Notes: generated from the sequence alone by a model not told the origin. Counted from the first letter of the stretch, positions 1 through 13,119 are shown. The stretch: DNA of 64,000 nt from Mactromeris polynyma (GCA_032209605.1 JASFXZ010000004.1:37110401-37174400); one strand, 5' to 3'. Numbers and translations are program-made.

Positions 1-2200
1 AAAAATTACGCTGTTAAATACATTTTGTAAATTGGACCCGTCCCGCCAGTCGATACGTAGTGCTTTGTACTAAATTACACTGTTACATTAATTATGAAAA
101 AGAAAATTAATATTCGTATGAAATGTCATTACCTGTTCCTTTAGACTTCTATGCAAATCTGTCACTTTATACAGTGTTCAGATTGTTTCCTGCCCATTTT
201 GGCCTATTAAGGCCAGTTGTCTTGACTTGTCCTGTGATCTTTTCCATCCATTAATTCCCACCTCCCCTTCCCTTACTATCCACTTTGATTCTCCTAGTTA
301 TTCATTGTGGTCTGCTGGGCCATTCCTTGCGCCTCAGTTCCTCAATATGTGTACCGTTTGACCTCCTTTAGTACCTTATGTTTTGTGGATTGTTGTTTTT
401 TCCGGAGATCTGCGTGGGGAGGCATTGTCTTATGTATGTGGCTTTCCCTGTAGTTACGTATTCTCTCTCTTTTTTCAACATTGGTCTTTGCGAAAAATGT
501 TCGATCAAGGCCATTTATACAAAAATCAGTCGTCATAACAAGTTGGAGTAAACATAGTAGTACATGTGGTAGGAACATGTCGATTTTGATTAATCGGTCT
601 ATCAGGTTCGGTCCGCAGCTACGTCCCATCAACAACCAATATAAGTCAGTTGGAGAGTTTTTGTATTGTATCTTATGATAAATTTCTCTACAAGGGTACG
701 AAAAAACCGACGAAGCTTCGTGTGTTAAAATGATAGCCGATGAAACGACGTACGAGGTTTGATCCAGAATTACGTGGATTTCTTTAATAAATGAAACATA
801 TTTCTACATAGAACATTTATATTTCATATACAGTACATTTAACATATCATATACAAATTTAGAAAGTTTCACAGCAATACATACACACTTAGCTGAATTG
901 CAGTGAATAAGAAACATATGGGTGAAAGCGACCGGCGCAGTCCAACTTCTTCCATGGCGTTGCCTTAACAAACGTCACATTTTTTCAAAGCATTTTCGCC
1001 GAATCATTAACACACTTTTCGTGACGTTTAATCCACTTGGAATGAACGTCCGAGTACCACTCTCTAGTGAATGTGGAGATAACATTGTGCGCATGTACTT
1101 GCAGTTCATGGAGGGAATTAAACCGATGTTGTTTTTTTAATTCACATAGATTGTGAAATTAATTATTTCAACTAGGATTAATCACTGTCGACCACTGCTT
1201 TCTTGGTTAATTACTGGTGACTCGCACCTATTTCAGGATTAGAAACGTTCGGGATGGGACCAATATATATTGTTCGGGGTTTGGCTTGGACCAATGCGGA
1301 ATTCTAACCTACAACCTTCGGATCAGGAGTCAGGAAATATATCCCTCGTCCACTTTGTCCGCCAAAATTCATACCATCTGGTCACAACTTGAATGTAAAA
1401 AATAATTCATATATATTCAAATTATTGTAGGCTGCATATCGCAGATCATATATATATATATACCACCAACTCATACTTAGACTTAAATTAGTTTATGATG
1501 TTTTTATCTTAACAGGTCTATTCAGTACATATCTGCCTGTGTAGATATACATATTTCTAATATCATCAGAGACTTTCGTATCAAAAAGATTACAAATGGT
1601 CGAATAACACATGAACTCAATCCGTACAATCTACTTGACTTGACATTTTGATCATAATCTAGATTTTGTTATCAGCTTTCATGATTTGATTACAAAGTAT
1701 TGTAATGCATGTACAGTAAGATATCACTTAAATGCTAAATTGTTATGTTTTGTAAGTAACATATATATATAATAGCCATGATTTGCACTATTGCAGAAAT
1801 TAATGACTTTGTATACTGATCATTACGGCAGTAATACAGCAACAAACTATCGAAGTGGCATGCCTTTATATTTTATACATGCTATATGATTTTATATATG
1901 ATATTTAAACATGATAATCATACAAGAGAGACAACTCTAGAATCTTTCATTTGTTACTAGTTTAAAGAGTTAACCAATACAATAACATCTCCCCTTTTCA
2001 GTGATTAAAACAACGTTTAATTATCACTTAATTTGTAAACAAAATGTTTTCACATATGGCACTTGTTATGTTTAGTAAATACATTATTGTCTACGAATAG
2101 AATATCAGGCTAAATATTATCAGAACAAACTAACATAAATCTCAACCAAATAACTCCAAGTAATGGGAAATGTCAATGCAATCACTGTTGTAGTCTGAAT
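1..2200. repeat. Segmental-duplication block W, copy in unit 0
   Basis: Read by eye, this stretch matches 30930-32750 almost base for base and 50400-51650 more loosely. The copy in unit 2 lacks the part corresponding to about 1345-1760. The block carries the TATA/exon-1 module of the second peptide-gene subtype on the minus strand (TATAAAT near 524), but here that module is split by a roughly 330-bp insertion. No intact gene is visible in it; short ORFs are not supported by codon pattern or homology. Confidence 0.75.
146..477 (+). mobile_element. Dispersed element R1 inserted in block W
   Basis: The site in unit 3 (around 50497) reads straight from CCTTTAG into the sequence next to TTGGTCTTCGCG, whereas here and at 31061-31393 about 330 bp are interposed. 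The same element recurs near 5935, 13120, 33655, 35945 and, reversed, 22980. Its signatures are GCCATTCCTTGCGCCTC and GGGGAGGCATTGTCTTATG. No coding capacity, terminal repeats or target duplication were resolved, so its class is unknown. Confidence 0.6.
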
Positions 2201-5200
2201 ACAGTGGTCAATTCCATCCATTCAATCCCTTTCTTTCTTGTTGTCCCTTGCAGTTATCCGTGGTTGTTTCTGACTGTTAGCTAGACAATACCTTACTTAC
2301 CCATTCCGATCGATATTTGTCCTGACACCTCGTTGATCCGAAATATTTCGTAGGTTGATGTTTCCTCGTACCGACTTCACCCTTCATTTCCAGCTTCTTT
2401 CTACAAGCGTCCGTCATTTAATGCCTTTGTATTATGCACCATTATGTCATTTAATGTCAGCGACAATTTCTATATCGATACCGTTTCAAACAATATTTAT
2501 TCTTCCTTAGTATAGAGACTGACGTTAATTTGCTTCTCCGAGCATTGAATAAAATATTTTACTTTTTGTTTAGTTATTTAATTACTTTTTGAGGCGCTTT
2601 AGCGTCTCTTTGCTATCATCGTATCAACCGGAAGTTTATTCAAAGTACCGCCAATCATATTCATTCGTCTCAAGAAAATATTACATGTACATTCCTTTGA
2701 TTTATTATAGATTCAATGAGCATAGTGACTGATTTGTCAGAGATATATCAATTGTAGAAGGGAATCTTGAGATAAACGGGTTATCTGGATTATTTGAGTC
2801 AGTTTTGGTTTACCCGAATAATCGCGTATTAATTTCTAATATGATCAATTAAAGTACTGAAAGTACTTTTGGTAGGTGATTTTTTTACAAATTTCGACAT
2901 AGACTCAAAGTAACCGCAATTGAAACAAATAAATTCAACATAGATTGATGCATTAATGATGAAACAATCAGTAATAACCACAACATGTAGAACCTGCTAT
3001 AAAACATATGAATAAAAGGTCCTTTTTCTCTTTTGCGAAAATCCTATTTGTCCGTTTATGAGCCGTTTCCCTGTGGTTTTCTGCATGCGTTAATATTGCG
3101 GAATCGTGAGATTCACTTTTGGCAAGATGACCATTTTAAGTGTATACATACAAGATAATTATGGTACGTGTTTTTTTCTATATTCCAACATTCAATAATC
3201 ATTTGCAAGAAGTTTCTTATTGTAAAAATGTGGTTAAGATGCATCGAAAATGTCTCAAAATTCTATGTTATTTTACTGAATCTCGCATCACCAATTTTGT
3301 TTGCAAATTTCTTTATCCGTCCATCGAGTGACGCTCAGTATTCTCATATCGAAGTTCTCGAATATTATTTCAGCAACTTTACTTTGATCATTTAAGTGAA
3401 AGTTATTATTAATTATTATTATCAAAGTGCCATTTTAAACGAGTAACACCGATTGATTATGACCCAAATTTTTGTTCGATTGTACCAACTTCGGAAAGTC
3501 ACAATTTTCGGATAATTTATGACAATGTTTCAAATTTGTCTATTTTAGCGGTTTAAATCCAGTGAAGAAGATAAAGGGATAATTGATGAATTTCATCCAC
3601 AATCAAGTAAACCACTAACTGCCCCAAATTGAATTATACTAGACTCCTATGATTTTTGGACTGATATTTCTTCCCAGGGACGCAAATCCAAATCCAAGTG
3701 AGAACCCTGACTCCTATGTTGATGTCGCATACCAAGATGACTGGTATACCGGTATACCCTGTCCAGTATTTCTGCCTCAGATATATATGACAGTTGTAAA
3801 CGTCGCCTTTTCGAGAGACTAGAACATACAACATGTGACCATGCGGAAAAGACGTTAAAAGAATACAGAAAGCATAGATCTGTGATAAAATGTGACTTGA
3901 TTCGAGATGTTGTATACATTCAGAGAGGCAATGGTTATACTGGATTGTCGGAAGATAAAAAACATTTGAATTTGTATATGAGTATTTTTGAGAAGAAATA
4001 TTACTGTATTTGTACTTGTTATTCATTGCTTTTCTATAAATGTGTACCAAAATAACTACAATGGAATGAACGAAATAAAATTACAATATTAGATCTTTAT
4101 ATTGGTTTTTGATATCAAGAAAGTTGGAAGTAAAATGTTATGTCAGTCTGAGTTAATGAGGGAAAGTATTGATTAATATTTTACTACCTGTGTTGCTAGA
4201 CACTCAATGAAAACAAAAAGTATGCAAGACACTGTACGTCAATTAAACATAGTATTATATACTATATATACGGCTTGAACAAGTTTATACACTGCATGAA
4301 TGGGAGTCTTGATGCTGAAACAATTAACAACGTAAACTTTGCGTTGTTACATAAAATTGTCATTCTTAGTATTATTTGTTAATCCCATCTAGCCCTCACA
4401 AGTTATGTATGCATAATTACAAATGTATTTCAATATGAAAGTCCAGACTCCTATATTGAAAGTCATATAGTGATATACTACAGCTATATTCAAACGTATT
4501 GTTATTTTACAATTGTAAAGTAACTATATTTTTTTAAAGTTGAAGACTGAATCCTTTCGTTGAGATTTATTACTGCACTATATTCCATCTGGAATGGGTC
4601 AGGTTACTTGAGCTCATCATGTTAATACCTATGGAGTTACATAACAACCAGACTGTTACGCTACTTTGTTTCACTTCATACCCTTTATAATATCGACAGT
4701 TTACATTGTCAAAACTTTTAAAGGTGTCATTATGGGACAACTTTTTGGTCTATGAATTTCCTAGCGCATTAATATCTCTTATTTTTTTCTTGAAAGTACT
4801 GAATATTTCTCAATTATATACCAAAAACCCAGATGTCCATATTAAACTGAATATCGAAAACAGTTTAGAAGGTTTTCGAGTCTAATTCCTTTATAGAATT
4901 TTCTGGAACTATATATCGATCAAGCATGAGTGTGTGATGGGGTTAATTCCAAGAAGAGAGCGGATGGATGGCATAGGAAGATGATTATTGAAAATAATCA
5001 CCTTCAAATATTATAGAAAACGTGCCCTGGAAGCGCCTCTCAGGACCTTCAGTCCTTTGATTATATAATACCATTATCGAAGGTGAATAATGGTTATTAA
5101 TTTGTATGTATCAGGTGCTGCCGACTTAGTCAGATTGTGTGCAGATCCATACTCATTTTGTTTATTTTAATTCTACAAAGGTATAAAGTTGTCCAATTTG

Positions 5201-5400
5201 AAACATACGAATATGGGTCGTTACGGTTTAAAATCAACCACGAAAAATGAGTCAAACTCTGGCTAGTTATTACGTAATAGCCCGAATTGTGATTTTGCAT
5301 GATGTCCAAGTGGAACACAAGTTCAAGTTACCAATTGTTTCCTCTACATTCTGTCACACATGTATAGGGATGAATATATCACAGTATATTTATAACAGAG
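2200..5400. other. AT-rich stretch without recognised genes
   Basis: No homology, splice-bounded exon or clear repeat was recognised. There is an imperfect hairpin-like GAGGCGCTTTAGCGTCTC near 2591. The longest ORF (minus, 3634-4050) has no recognisable composition or family and looks like chance. Confidence 0.5.
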
Positions 5401-5404
5401 AATA

Positions 5405-5870
5405 TGCCACGATTATCGGAACGTCAGCGTATTGACGCCTTAATGATGCTGGTCAGAGGTGACTCAGTCACTTCAGTTTAACGGGCACTTAATTGCCATA
5501 GAAACACTATAATCACGTTACGTGATATGTTTAAGCAAACGGGTACTGTAACCGACCGTCCCCGACCCGGCAGGCCGCGCGTGACTGGACCGTCACATTG
5601 AGTTAACGCACATGAGACGTCGGTACCAAATCGCTTCTGCTACAGAGTTATAAGACGGAATTGCAGTCATACCAGATATGAATACATCATTAACATCATT
5701 TTGCATCAAATTACTATTAATCTACGCAAGAAAACATCCATTTGGCTATTTTGTATTGATGATTTTGACCCCTACTGCATGTAGACGCGTCGTTCATTTT
5801 AACGAAATTCTAAACAGGAAAATAAACACATTGGTTAGAAGGGCAATTTAAAAAACTAAAAAACGGTACC
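5405..5870 (+). pseudogene. Tc1-type transposase, N-terminal remnant
   Basis: The reading starts with an ATG at 5405 and the translation MPRLSERQRIDALMML resembles the helix-turn-helix start of Tc1/IS630-family transposases. About 130 bases on comes DRPRPGRPRVT, the basic RPGRPR linker typical of this family, then a degraded RHIELTHMRRR-like segment and KHPFGYF-like residues. Stop codons and small deletions break the frame, and the catalytic DDE region is absent. A parallel remnant at 12628-13030 shares most of the decay, so it was probably already broken before the blocks duplicated. Confidence 0.7.
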
Positions 5871-5934
5871 ACACACGATAATATTCCATCATTGGATTTT
5901 CAGAAAATCAAAAATTTAAAAGTGCATACTTTCT

Positions 5935-6125
5935 TTTTGAGTTTATATAGTTATTCATTATGGTCGGCCAGGCCATTCCTTGCGCCTCCGTTCCGTTACG
6001 TATGTACCCTTGAGCCTCATCAAGTGCCTTATGTTTATTGGATTGTTATTTTCCCGGAGGTCTGTGTGGGGAGGCTATGTCTTATGTATATGGCGTTCCC
6101 TGTAGTAACCTCTCTCTCTTACTAT
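5935..6125 (+). repeat. Partial R1 element
   Basis: Carries the R1 signatures GGCCATTCCTTGCGCCTCCG and GGGGAGGCTATGTCTTATG. It lacks the left half seen at 146-300. It directly follows the Tc1 remnant, an association shared with unit 1 at 13120. Confidence 0.6.
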
Positions 6126-6709
6126 AGACATATGATTTATTTTGAGTCATCTTCGCTGACAGTCAATGCACTTATAACACAGGATAATATTTGACCTCCG
6201 GTAAACGGTTATAATCATATATCAAATCATTGTCCAGTGTCATTTGTTATCTTGTGTTTATTCGAACACTTGAAGAATTGGTTGGAATAGTGACATTTAT
6301 AGGACATACTTTTTATCAGAACGTTTCGAAGTCATCAGTATATATCTTTACCCAACTGTTTGATTTCTATGCGTACTGGTTAATACTATTAACATATTGT
6401 ATGTCAAATGTTCCTACGCCACGATGTTATTAATTAAGATGCGCCAAATAATAACACCACTTTTAGATAATACTCCTATTTACATTCAATGATTATCAAC
6501 GATTCAAAAGTGCTTATGCTTGGAATGTACAAATCCTTAAGTATTGGTACGTTTCACAATTGAAACTTTGTACATTTAAACAATGCAACATTGCACATCA
6601 AGGTTGACCTGTCCTGTTATATCCGTCGTTATTTTATGGTTTTCAACAGCTTTATTTCATAGCTTAGCTTAACTTTTATAAATGTTGGTCTATATCCCTG
6701 ACATGTCTG

Positions 6710-6815
6710 GCGCTCAGTTTATCTCACTCATGGGCTCCCAACCAATACAAATTGTTCTTCCGCAAGCAACTGGCAACTTCCCTGCGTGAAGCAGAGGTGA
6801 AGGACACATGATTAC
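6710..6815 (-). repeat. SINE body fragment
   Basis: The reverse complement reads CACCTCTGCTTCACGCAGGG followed by AAGTTGCCAGTTGCTTGCGG, matching the body of the SINE at 59605-59878. Equivalent fragments sit at 13975-14085 and 34630-34750, so the insertion predates the Y-block duplication. Confidence 0.55.
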
Positions 6816-7519
6816 AGGTAAATATATTCAATCAATCTTAAAGGTATATATATTTGTAATTTAAAAAGGAAACCTACAGTGTAGCTATTACGATTATTGT
6901 CCTTCATTAATAATATACACAAGGTCGAGTTTATTTACCTGTCCGCTTATCAGTTGAACAAATATCCCTGTGATGAAAGGCAATTAAATTCAAAATCATT
7001 TATCCTCATATTTACGATTTACAATACCGAATACACAACATAACACTGAAAACTAACATTTACAAAACGTCATAGGCTGTGCCCAATACATATTAAAGTG
7101 TAGGTAAGTAAGATAATCAAGATCATTTAGACGTTTTATCGACTTTTACGAAGAGGGATACACAAACTGAGATATAAAAGGAGTATGTTACTTCCATGGC
7201 GTGGTGGATAAGCACATTATTTTTAACGCGGACAATTCGGGGTCAAATCTTTGAACTCAAAAACTTTTAATGACCTCTTTTTGCGCGAAAATAGCATATT
7301 GTCCTTGAAAATGGTATGGGTGTGTCACAAAAGCTTATTTTAAAAAATCATTTAGACGGCCTAATATATGTAAAAGCGAGGCTCGTTTCATTCAACCTCA
7401 TTTTAAAGTAAAAAGAATTGTATGCGTATAGAAGCAAAACAAAAGTCAAAACGAGCCTAATTTTGCTGAAAAACACATGTTTTCATCCAAAAAATGAAGG
7501 AATAAAATATATGAAACAG

Positions 7520-7592
7520 AAACATGAGGGAATCGAACCCGAAACTCTAAATCAAGGGACGGTAAGTTATACCACAGCTACAGACACACTAA
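7520..7592 (-). repeat. tRNA-like (SINE-head) sequence
   Basis: On the minus strand GTGTCTGTAGCTGTGGTATA resembles an A-box/D-arm and GGGTTCGATTCCC a B-box/T-arm. Stems do not pair cleanly, so this is a tRNA relic rather than a tRNA gene. The same relic is at 14913-14985 in unit 1. Confidence 0.4.
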
Positions 7593-8089
7593 CACAGGTT
7601 GTATAACTTTATTGACTAATTTTTCTATAATAATGTAACATTCATGCGCTTGCATGACGCGCATTCTAATAATCTAACAGACTGCTAATTAGCTTAGGTA
7701 ACTATTAGTGTGCCATCACATGTTTGCTCTACTATACATATTTGTATTTGTGAAGTATATGTATCTGATGAAATTCGTATCAAAAGAAAAATCCATATCG
7801 AACAATCAACATCTTCTACTGTTGGACTTAAACGTAAATTCTAATATGACTATGTTTCGCACTAGTTCCGCAGTTTTTGTTATAAAATAGAAAATTGCTT
7901 TTTTATCATTATGAATTTAGACTTCCTTTGATGTGTCAAAATTTTGTACTCCAGTCCAAATTCGCTAATCTTTTGTAGGTCTTTTACCAAGTATTATGTC
8001 CGTTTTATATTATTGTATTTAGATTCTTCGACAATAAATCTCATTTTGAGAAATTAAAATAAACAAGAAAAGCCAAGTTTCAAATGTTT

Positions 8090-9201
8090 TTTATTCTATA
8101 CACTTACAAATACAGAGATCAATCAGAAAAGATCAGGTCGTGACCTTCTCGTCATATGTTGATAGAAATAAAATATAATAAAATTAAACAGAATAAAGTC
8201 AAGTGCGTTCAGCAAAACAAAAGAATATCCATCACTCAGTCTGCTTCATGGTTCGCCTGACAGAAGACGACAGCTTTGAATTACAGAAGTTTATAAAGAA
8301 GCACCATTACACTTGATGTCAACGTTATCATATAGCCACTTCCGGTGAACGTTGCCGCTGTGTTTCCGGTATTTTAGTAAATTAAACATTTAATATGACA
8401 TACAATATCCATATATGACGTGCGCAGTTTCCGTTTATCAACAATTATCAAAGACATGTAATTGTTAATCAAAACGGATCTGATTATTGCTTTAAATGAA
8501 AAATAAAAGCAGCTGCATCAGACCATTTAAAAAACAAATACTATCCATTAAGAGATTAATATATACCCATTGTATAAGAAACACAATACACATAAATGTA
8601 GAAAATATTAAATAACGGTTCTGTTTTTTTTTAATGTCTGACGTTGCCGCTTAAAATGCCGACTTTAATGAAGTTTCCGGATAAAATGTCGACTTTTATT
8701 TAATTTTGGAAAGCATTTTCTAATTCTATATCTATTTACTTGATCTTGTAGACATGCTTCAAAGATCGAAACATGTTTGTAATTCTTAACACTAATATAT
8801 ATTTAATGAATAACAATAAACAAATCAATGAATACAGAACAGATGAAATGTACTTTAAAGCCATCATACAAGCCTAAAGTGTGCGGTTTGTCATTTTCAT
8901 AAAAGGTTAGAAAGTCTCTATTAAAGCATATATGCAAATTACAGATTAATCTTTATAGTTTTCTTTTTCTTTTTGTGCACTAAGATATTACAAAATATCT
9001 ATGATTTGTTATTTTATATTATCCAACAAATCTGTTTAATTTTATATTTAAAGAAATGGGTATTATTCATATGCGTTTAAACAAACGTAACCTACCTCCA
9101 CCACCTGGAGCGGGTGTTGTACCACCGGGGGCGGCTGTTGTAGGTGGAGCGGCTGTTGTAGGTGGAGAGGCTGTTGTAGGTGGAGCGGCTGTTGTAGGTG
9201 G
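8090..9201 (-). pseudogene. Truncated third copy of the small mucin-like GPI peptide gene (copy C)
   Basis: This is the unit 0 counterpart of genes A and B. The repeat exon survives at about 9201-9096 and codes PPTTAA-type units plus a Gly-rich end before the donor GGAG|GTAGG. The last exon survives at about 8368-8281 with the frame intact (FTGSGYMITLTSSVMVLLYK and stop). Two defects stand out: about 20 bp holding the repeat-exon acceptor are deleted, and the last-exon acceptor TGCAG has become TACCG. The signal-peptide exon and promoter are missing, because the homologous block ends near 9480. An AATAAA signal remains at 8095-8090. It is most likely non-functional. Confidence 0.65.
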
Positions 9202-9477
9202 TCCAAGAATGTACTCGTATACATGTTAAATCATCTGATATAACATGTTATCTAACATAAATATGGACCTTCTTCCGTGACTAAATTAATGTTAAGACAG
9301 GTATCTTGATCGTTATGTACATATATACACAAACGTGGAAAATCTGTCCATGACACTTATCAATAAAGAAAGTACATGAATATTCTACTGTAACTGTCGT
9401 CCACGCATTAAGATATATATTAAACCTTCTCTGACTGTTTCTGGTAAAATTAAATGTTCCTGCTGATAGCATACTTT

Positions 9478-9660
9478 GTTTTTATCGGGTGTGACATCAT
9501 TTTTAACTTTCCTCTGTGCAAGGAGATGATAAAGCCTAGGTGGAAGGCAAATGAACATGACCAAATGTCACGGAAGGACAATACCTGCCCAGGCCAGGAA
9601 TCAAACCTGGATTTCCGATTAACAGCCTAACGGTCTACCGGAACCTACTGAGTTATTCGA
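9478..9660 (-). mobile_element. tRNA-derived SINE
   Basis: Minus-strand ATAACTCAGTAGGTTCCGGT and CCAGGTTTGATTCCTGG give good A- and B-box-like regions with a paired T-arm. A non-tRNA body follows (GGTCATGTTCATTTGCCTTC, then CCACCTAGGCTTTATC). It sits where homology between the unit 0 and unit 1 Y blocks stops. Confidence 0.55.
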
Positions 9661-10500
9661 AAGAACTTCATCATTTCATGGCAGTGCTGTAGGAATTTTG
9701 CAATGTGAGTGTATTGTACCAACATAACAGATTGAATTCTAGTGATACATATATCATACTTCTCTTTAAAATATTACAATGCTAAAATTTCAACTTTTTG
9801 ATCACCACCAAAACTGCTTTGGAAAATAATATTAAAATGTTCAAAAATGTTCTCAATGAAATAAAAATATTTGATAAACTATTAAAATGTTTTATTTCAA
9901 TAACTATTGCATATCTGTTTTACTTTTTTATTGGTTTAGTTGCTATGGTAACCATAACAAAAGTCAAGGGTTATCTATGGGTTATACTATCTCCTTGATG
10001 TGACAAATTCACCCCCTTCACTAGAAACATTGATATACTGTGTAATTACCCCTCCCATTTAAAACATGCTGTGAATCGAATGTTTACGCAATAAAGCCAA
10101 TAAACATCGTGATTGTTTACGAAATGGATTACACTTACGCCCAAAGTTGAAAAAATACCAATTGATTCATGGTGAGAGGTAAAGATTGTAAGTATATGCT
10201 GTAATTTTGCTATTTTTACCTGGGATTTTTAATGTTTTTTTTTAGAAAAAACGCATAAAACATTAAGTGTTTTGATAAATGTGCATATTTTTATATTTTT
10301 AGTCTCCAGATGATATTCAATTAACATTAATGAAGAAAAAACCCATAAACCTACTATGTTTAACCATTACACAGACAATTGGTGTTTTTTTCAAATATTT
10401 GGCCCATCTTGGCGGCCATCTTGGATCTCTCAAAACGTACCATGATGTTACGTGTCTACCCAAATTTTTTTGAAACTTCAAACATTCATCTTTACATTGA
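9660..10500. other. Stretch without recognised features
   Basis: AT-rich sequence between the truncated Y block and the next X block. I see no coding homology or clear repeat structure here. Confidence 0.4.
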
Positions 10501-11011
10501 TATAAAACTTATCAGTGGACCTTTTTTCCACACGGGACGTCCTCAGGGACTGGTGTAAATTAGGACATCATTTATTTATTATTTCCATTCTTCATTAAAT
10601 ATAGGTCATCAGCCACAGTGTTGAGAAATTACTTATAACACATTGTATGGCGGAAAACCCTTTCAACTGTCATTTGTCGAGTTCATAATATCAAGCGCAG
10701 TTGTCTTTCCTTGCTAAGTACAAACACGGATACAGTAAAAGAGAGATAATAAGTTATACTAAGGAAGATAATCGCTGCATGAAGGTTAACCAATCTTTAA
10801 CGCAGTGGTCTAGACAGTAGCTTATTCGTCCGTAGTCCGTTGGTCATGTTTGGCATTTTAATGGGTTTTAAACTATAAACCCTCCATCTTTCTTGGTTGA
10901 CGACGATTTTTGTAACAAAGCGACACTGGAAGCCTGCACTAGGTAAACGACTGCTTTCATTGAAAATTCTAAACAAAGAAGAATACACGATGATGTGTGT
11001 ACACATATATG

Positions 11012-11192
11012 TACAGTTAAACCTCATTTAAAGACCACCTCAATAATAAGACCACCGCTAAATTAAGAACAAAATTTTCAAATCAAGGATCTCTAGTTTG
11101 CGCTTTACTCAAGCTCAATATTTTAGACCACCTAAAAAAAGACCAAATTTCGAGGGTCCCTAGGGTGGTCTTATTATTGAAGTTTTACTGTA
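11012..11192. mobile_element. MITE with AGACCACC-type inverted ends
   Basis: The left end TACAGTTAAACCTCATTTAA, extending to AGACCACC, mirrors the right end, whose reverse complement reads TACAGTAAAACTTCAATAAT and then AAGACCACC. The family recurs at 47316-47444, 30068-30142 (short) and 60686-60858. The ends resemble Tc1/mariner/pogo-type MITEs; no coding capacity. Confidence 0.65.
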
Positions 11193-12487
11193 TTTTAAAT
11201 AGGGCAACATGAACACTGGCCCGCGTCAAGTATCAAACCACTGTGAAGTCTCAAAGTTACGTACATATGTTGTTACTAAATTTCAGAGTCATTAGTTTAC
11301 TTCAAATGGAATTGTTAATTTTCATTAAATTTTATTCCACACACACAAACAATCTTCCAACGCTGTCAGGATATGTAAGACTAGTCCAATGCTTACAAAT
11401 GAGTGAGTGCCATCACGTGGCCTGTGGAGCTTATCATTGATATATTTAGTGGTTTGTTTGACAGACATAAATTGAACATGTACATCTTATATTCTAAACT
11501 TTCCCTTTGATTTCTATCTGCGTAAAAGGTTACATACCGAGCGCTTTGATAAATTGGGAAGGATACATAGAAGATTTTAATCCTACTTGCTTATACAATG
11601 GCAGTTTTCAAATTTAAACGACAGCAATACACTTATGTTGATATATTCTGATATCGTTTGTCTCCTTGTATAAACAAACCGTCTCGTAATCTTTGGCATG
11701 ATTTATTTCATTCCGAACGGAAGTTCATACTATTTTGGGCGAATAGTGCAGTTATTAACTGCAAAACAACAGCTGTATAGACTTCCGATACAATTGCACA
11801 AGCGTCAAAATTCCGCCATATTCTCGGTTCATTGCATAGTCTCGGTAGATTTTAGAGCATGTGTGATATTCTATTGAGTTTCGTGACAACCCTTAATTAT
11901 ATTAGTATGGCACGTCGCAAGTTTTTATATTGTACGTGGAATCTGACATGTGTAATTTAATTTCAGGATTGAATATCTGGTTAGAACCACAACATTTCCA
12001 TTGGCCGGTGGAAAAGTGTCAAAAGTGTCACTGGTAAGACTCGAACACAAAGCAGCCATTTCAAGTTAAACTAAATTGGTCCCTCTATATTCTATAATAA
12101 AACTTTTTTCACATTTTGTGCGAGTCCGGAAAGCGAAAGTTAGATATGTAAAAGACTTTTCCACCAGGAAACAACAAATAACACACCACAATAAGCCACA
12201 GCTTGTTTGGTTTGGGTATGTGCAGTTTGTGTGTTATACATGTTTAAAGAAATAATCTTACAATCAGATCGATGTTTTGCAAACATTTATGGCCACCGCA
12301 AAAATTCGGAACTCAAGAGCTAGGATATAAACAATTAAAATCTAACCGATATTCAATAGTTTCGTTTATTTATCAAGATTCAGAGAAAAGTCAGATTTCC
12401 TCGTCATAATTTGAAGGCAACATAATTAAAATTAATAATTGTAAGCAATCACATTAATTATCACATTATATATTCATAAAGTTATGT

Positions 12488-12570
12488 TCAAAACGAATAC
12501 AGGATGGCCATGACGCTCGCAATCAAAATGGAGGAACTTCCGGTATCTACCTCAACAGCGGCATTTTTAC
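12488..12570 (-). pseudogene. Orphan last exon of a second-subtype GPI-peptide gene (copy E)
   Basis: On the minus strand an acceptor-like TTAAAAG precedes a phase-1 exon coding KNAAVEVDTGSSSILIASVM and then AILYSF and a stop. This matches copy D in unit 3 and shares TGS and the ASVM core with genes A and B. The upstream direction runs straight into a Tc1 remnant at 12628, and no promoter, signal-peptide exon or repeat exon is visible, so this is an orphan exon. Tail and 3' flank resemble those of gene A, including ATGACGAG followed by an AATAAA at 12370-12365. Confidence 0.5.
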
Positions 12571-12627
12571 CTTTTAAAAAATAAAATACAAAAACATACA
12601 ATACTAAAATCGAACTACGATAAAAAT

Positions 12628-13030
12628 GCCACGATAATCAGAACGTCAGCGTATTGACACCTTGCCACAGAAACAATATAATCACGTTACGTGATAGGTT
12701 TATGCAAACGGGACTGTTGCCGACCATCCCCGATCCGGCAGGCTACGCGTGACTGTCCTCGTCACATTGAGTTAACGCACATGAGACGTCGGTACCAAAT
12801 CGCCTCTGCTACAGAGTTATTAGACGGAACTGCGGTCATACCAGATATTAATACAACATTAACATCATGTTGCATCATATTACAGTTAATCTACGCAAGA
12901 AAACATCCCTTTGGCTATTTGTGTATTTTTTTTATTTTGAACCCTACTGCATGTAGACACGTCGTACGTTTTATCGAAATTCAAACCAATAAAATAAACA
13001 CATTGGTTAGAAAGCCAATTGAATAAACTA
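12628..13030 (+). pseudogene. Tc1-type transposase remnant, unit 1
   Basis: Parallel to the remnant at 5405. It begins with ATGCCACGATAATCAGAACG, lacks about 60 bases after the first codons, retains an RHIELTHMRRRYQIAS-like segment and a KHPFGYLC-like segment, and has no DDE region. An open frame at 12691-13026 spans part of it but starts inside the broken gene. Confidence 0.7.
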
Positions 13031-13119
13031 AAAAACAATACCGCACATGAAAATATTCCATCATTGGGTTTCAGAAACCAAAAATTGCATACTTTTTTTT
13101 GCGTTTGAGTATATATAGT

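Larger units (their letters stand above)
10500..12600. repeat. Segmental-duplication block X, unit 1
   Basis: Colinear with 46440-48790 and, for its first part, with 29190-30130. It contains a MITE (11012-11192) shared with unit 3. Its right end carries the last exon of the second peptide-gene subtype on the minus strand (12570-12488) with an AATAAA signal at 12370-12365. Confidence 0.75.

Noticed and set aside
342..635. 97-codon minus ORF, nearly identical at 31261-31554
   Set aside because: It crosses the R1 insertion boundary and so joins two unrelated sequences. Unit 3, without the insertion, has no such frame.
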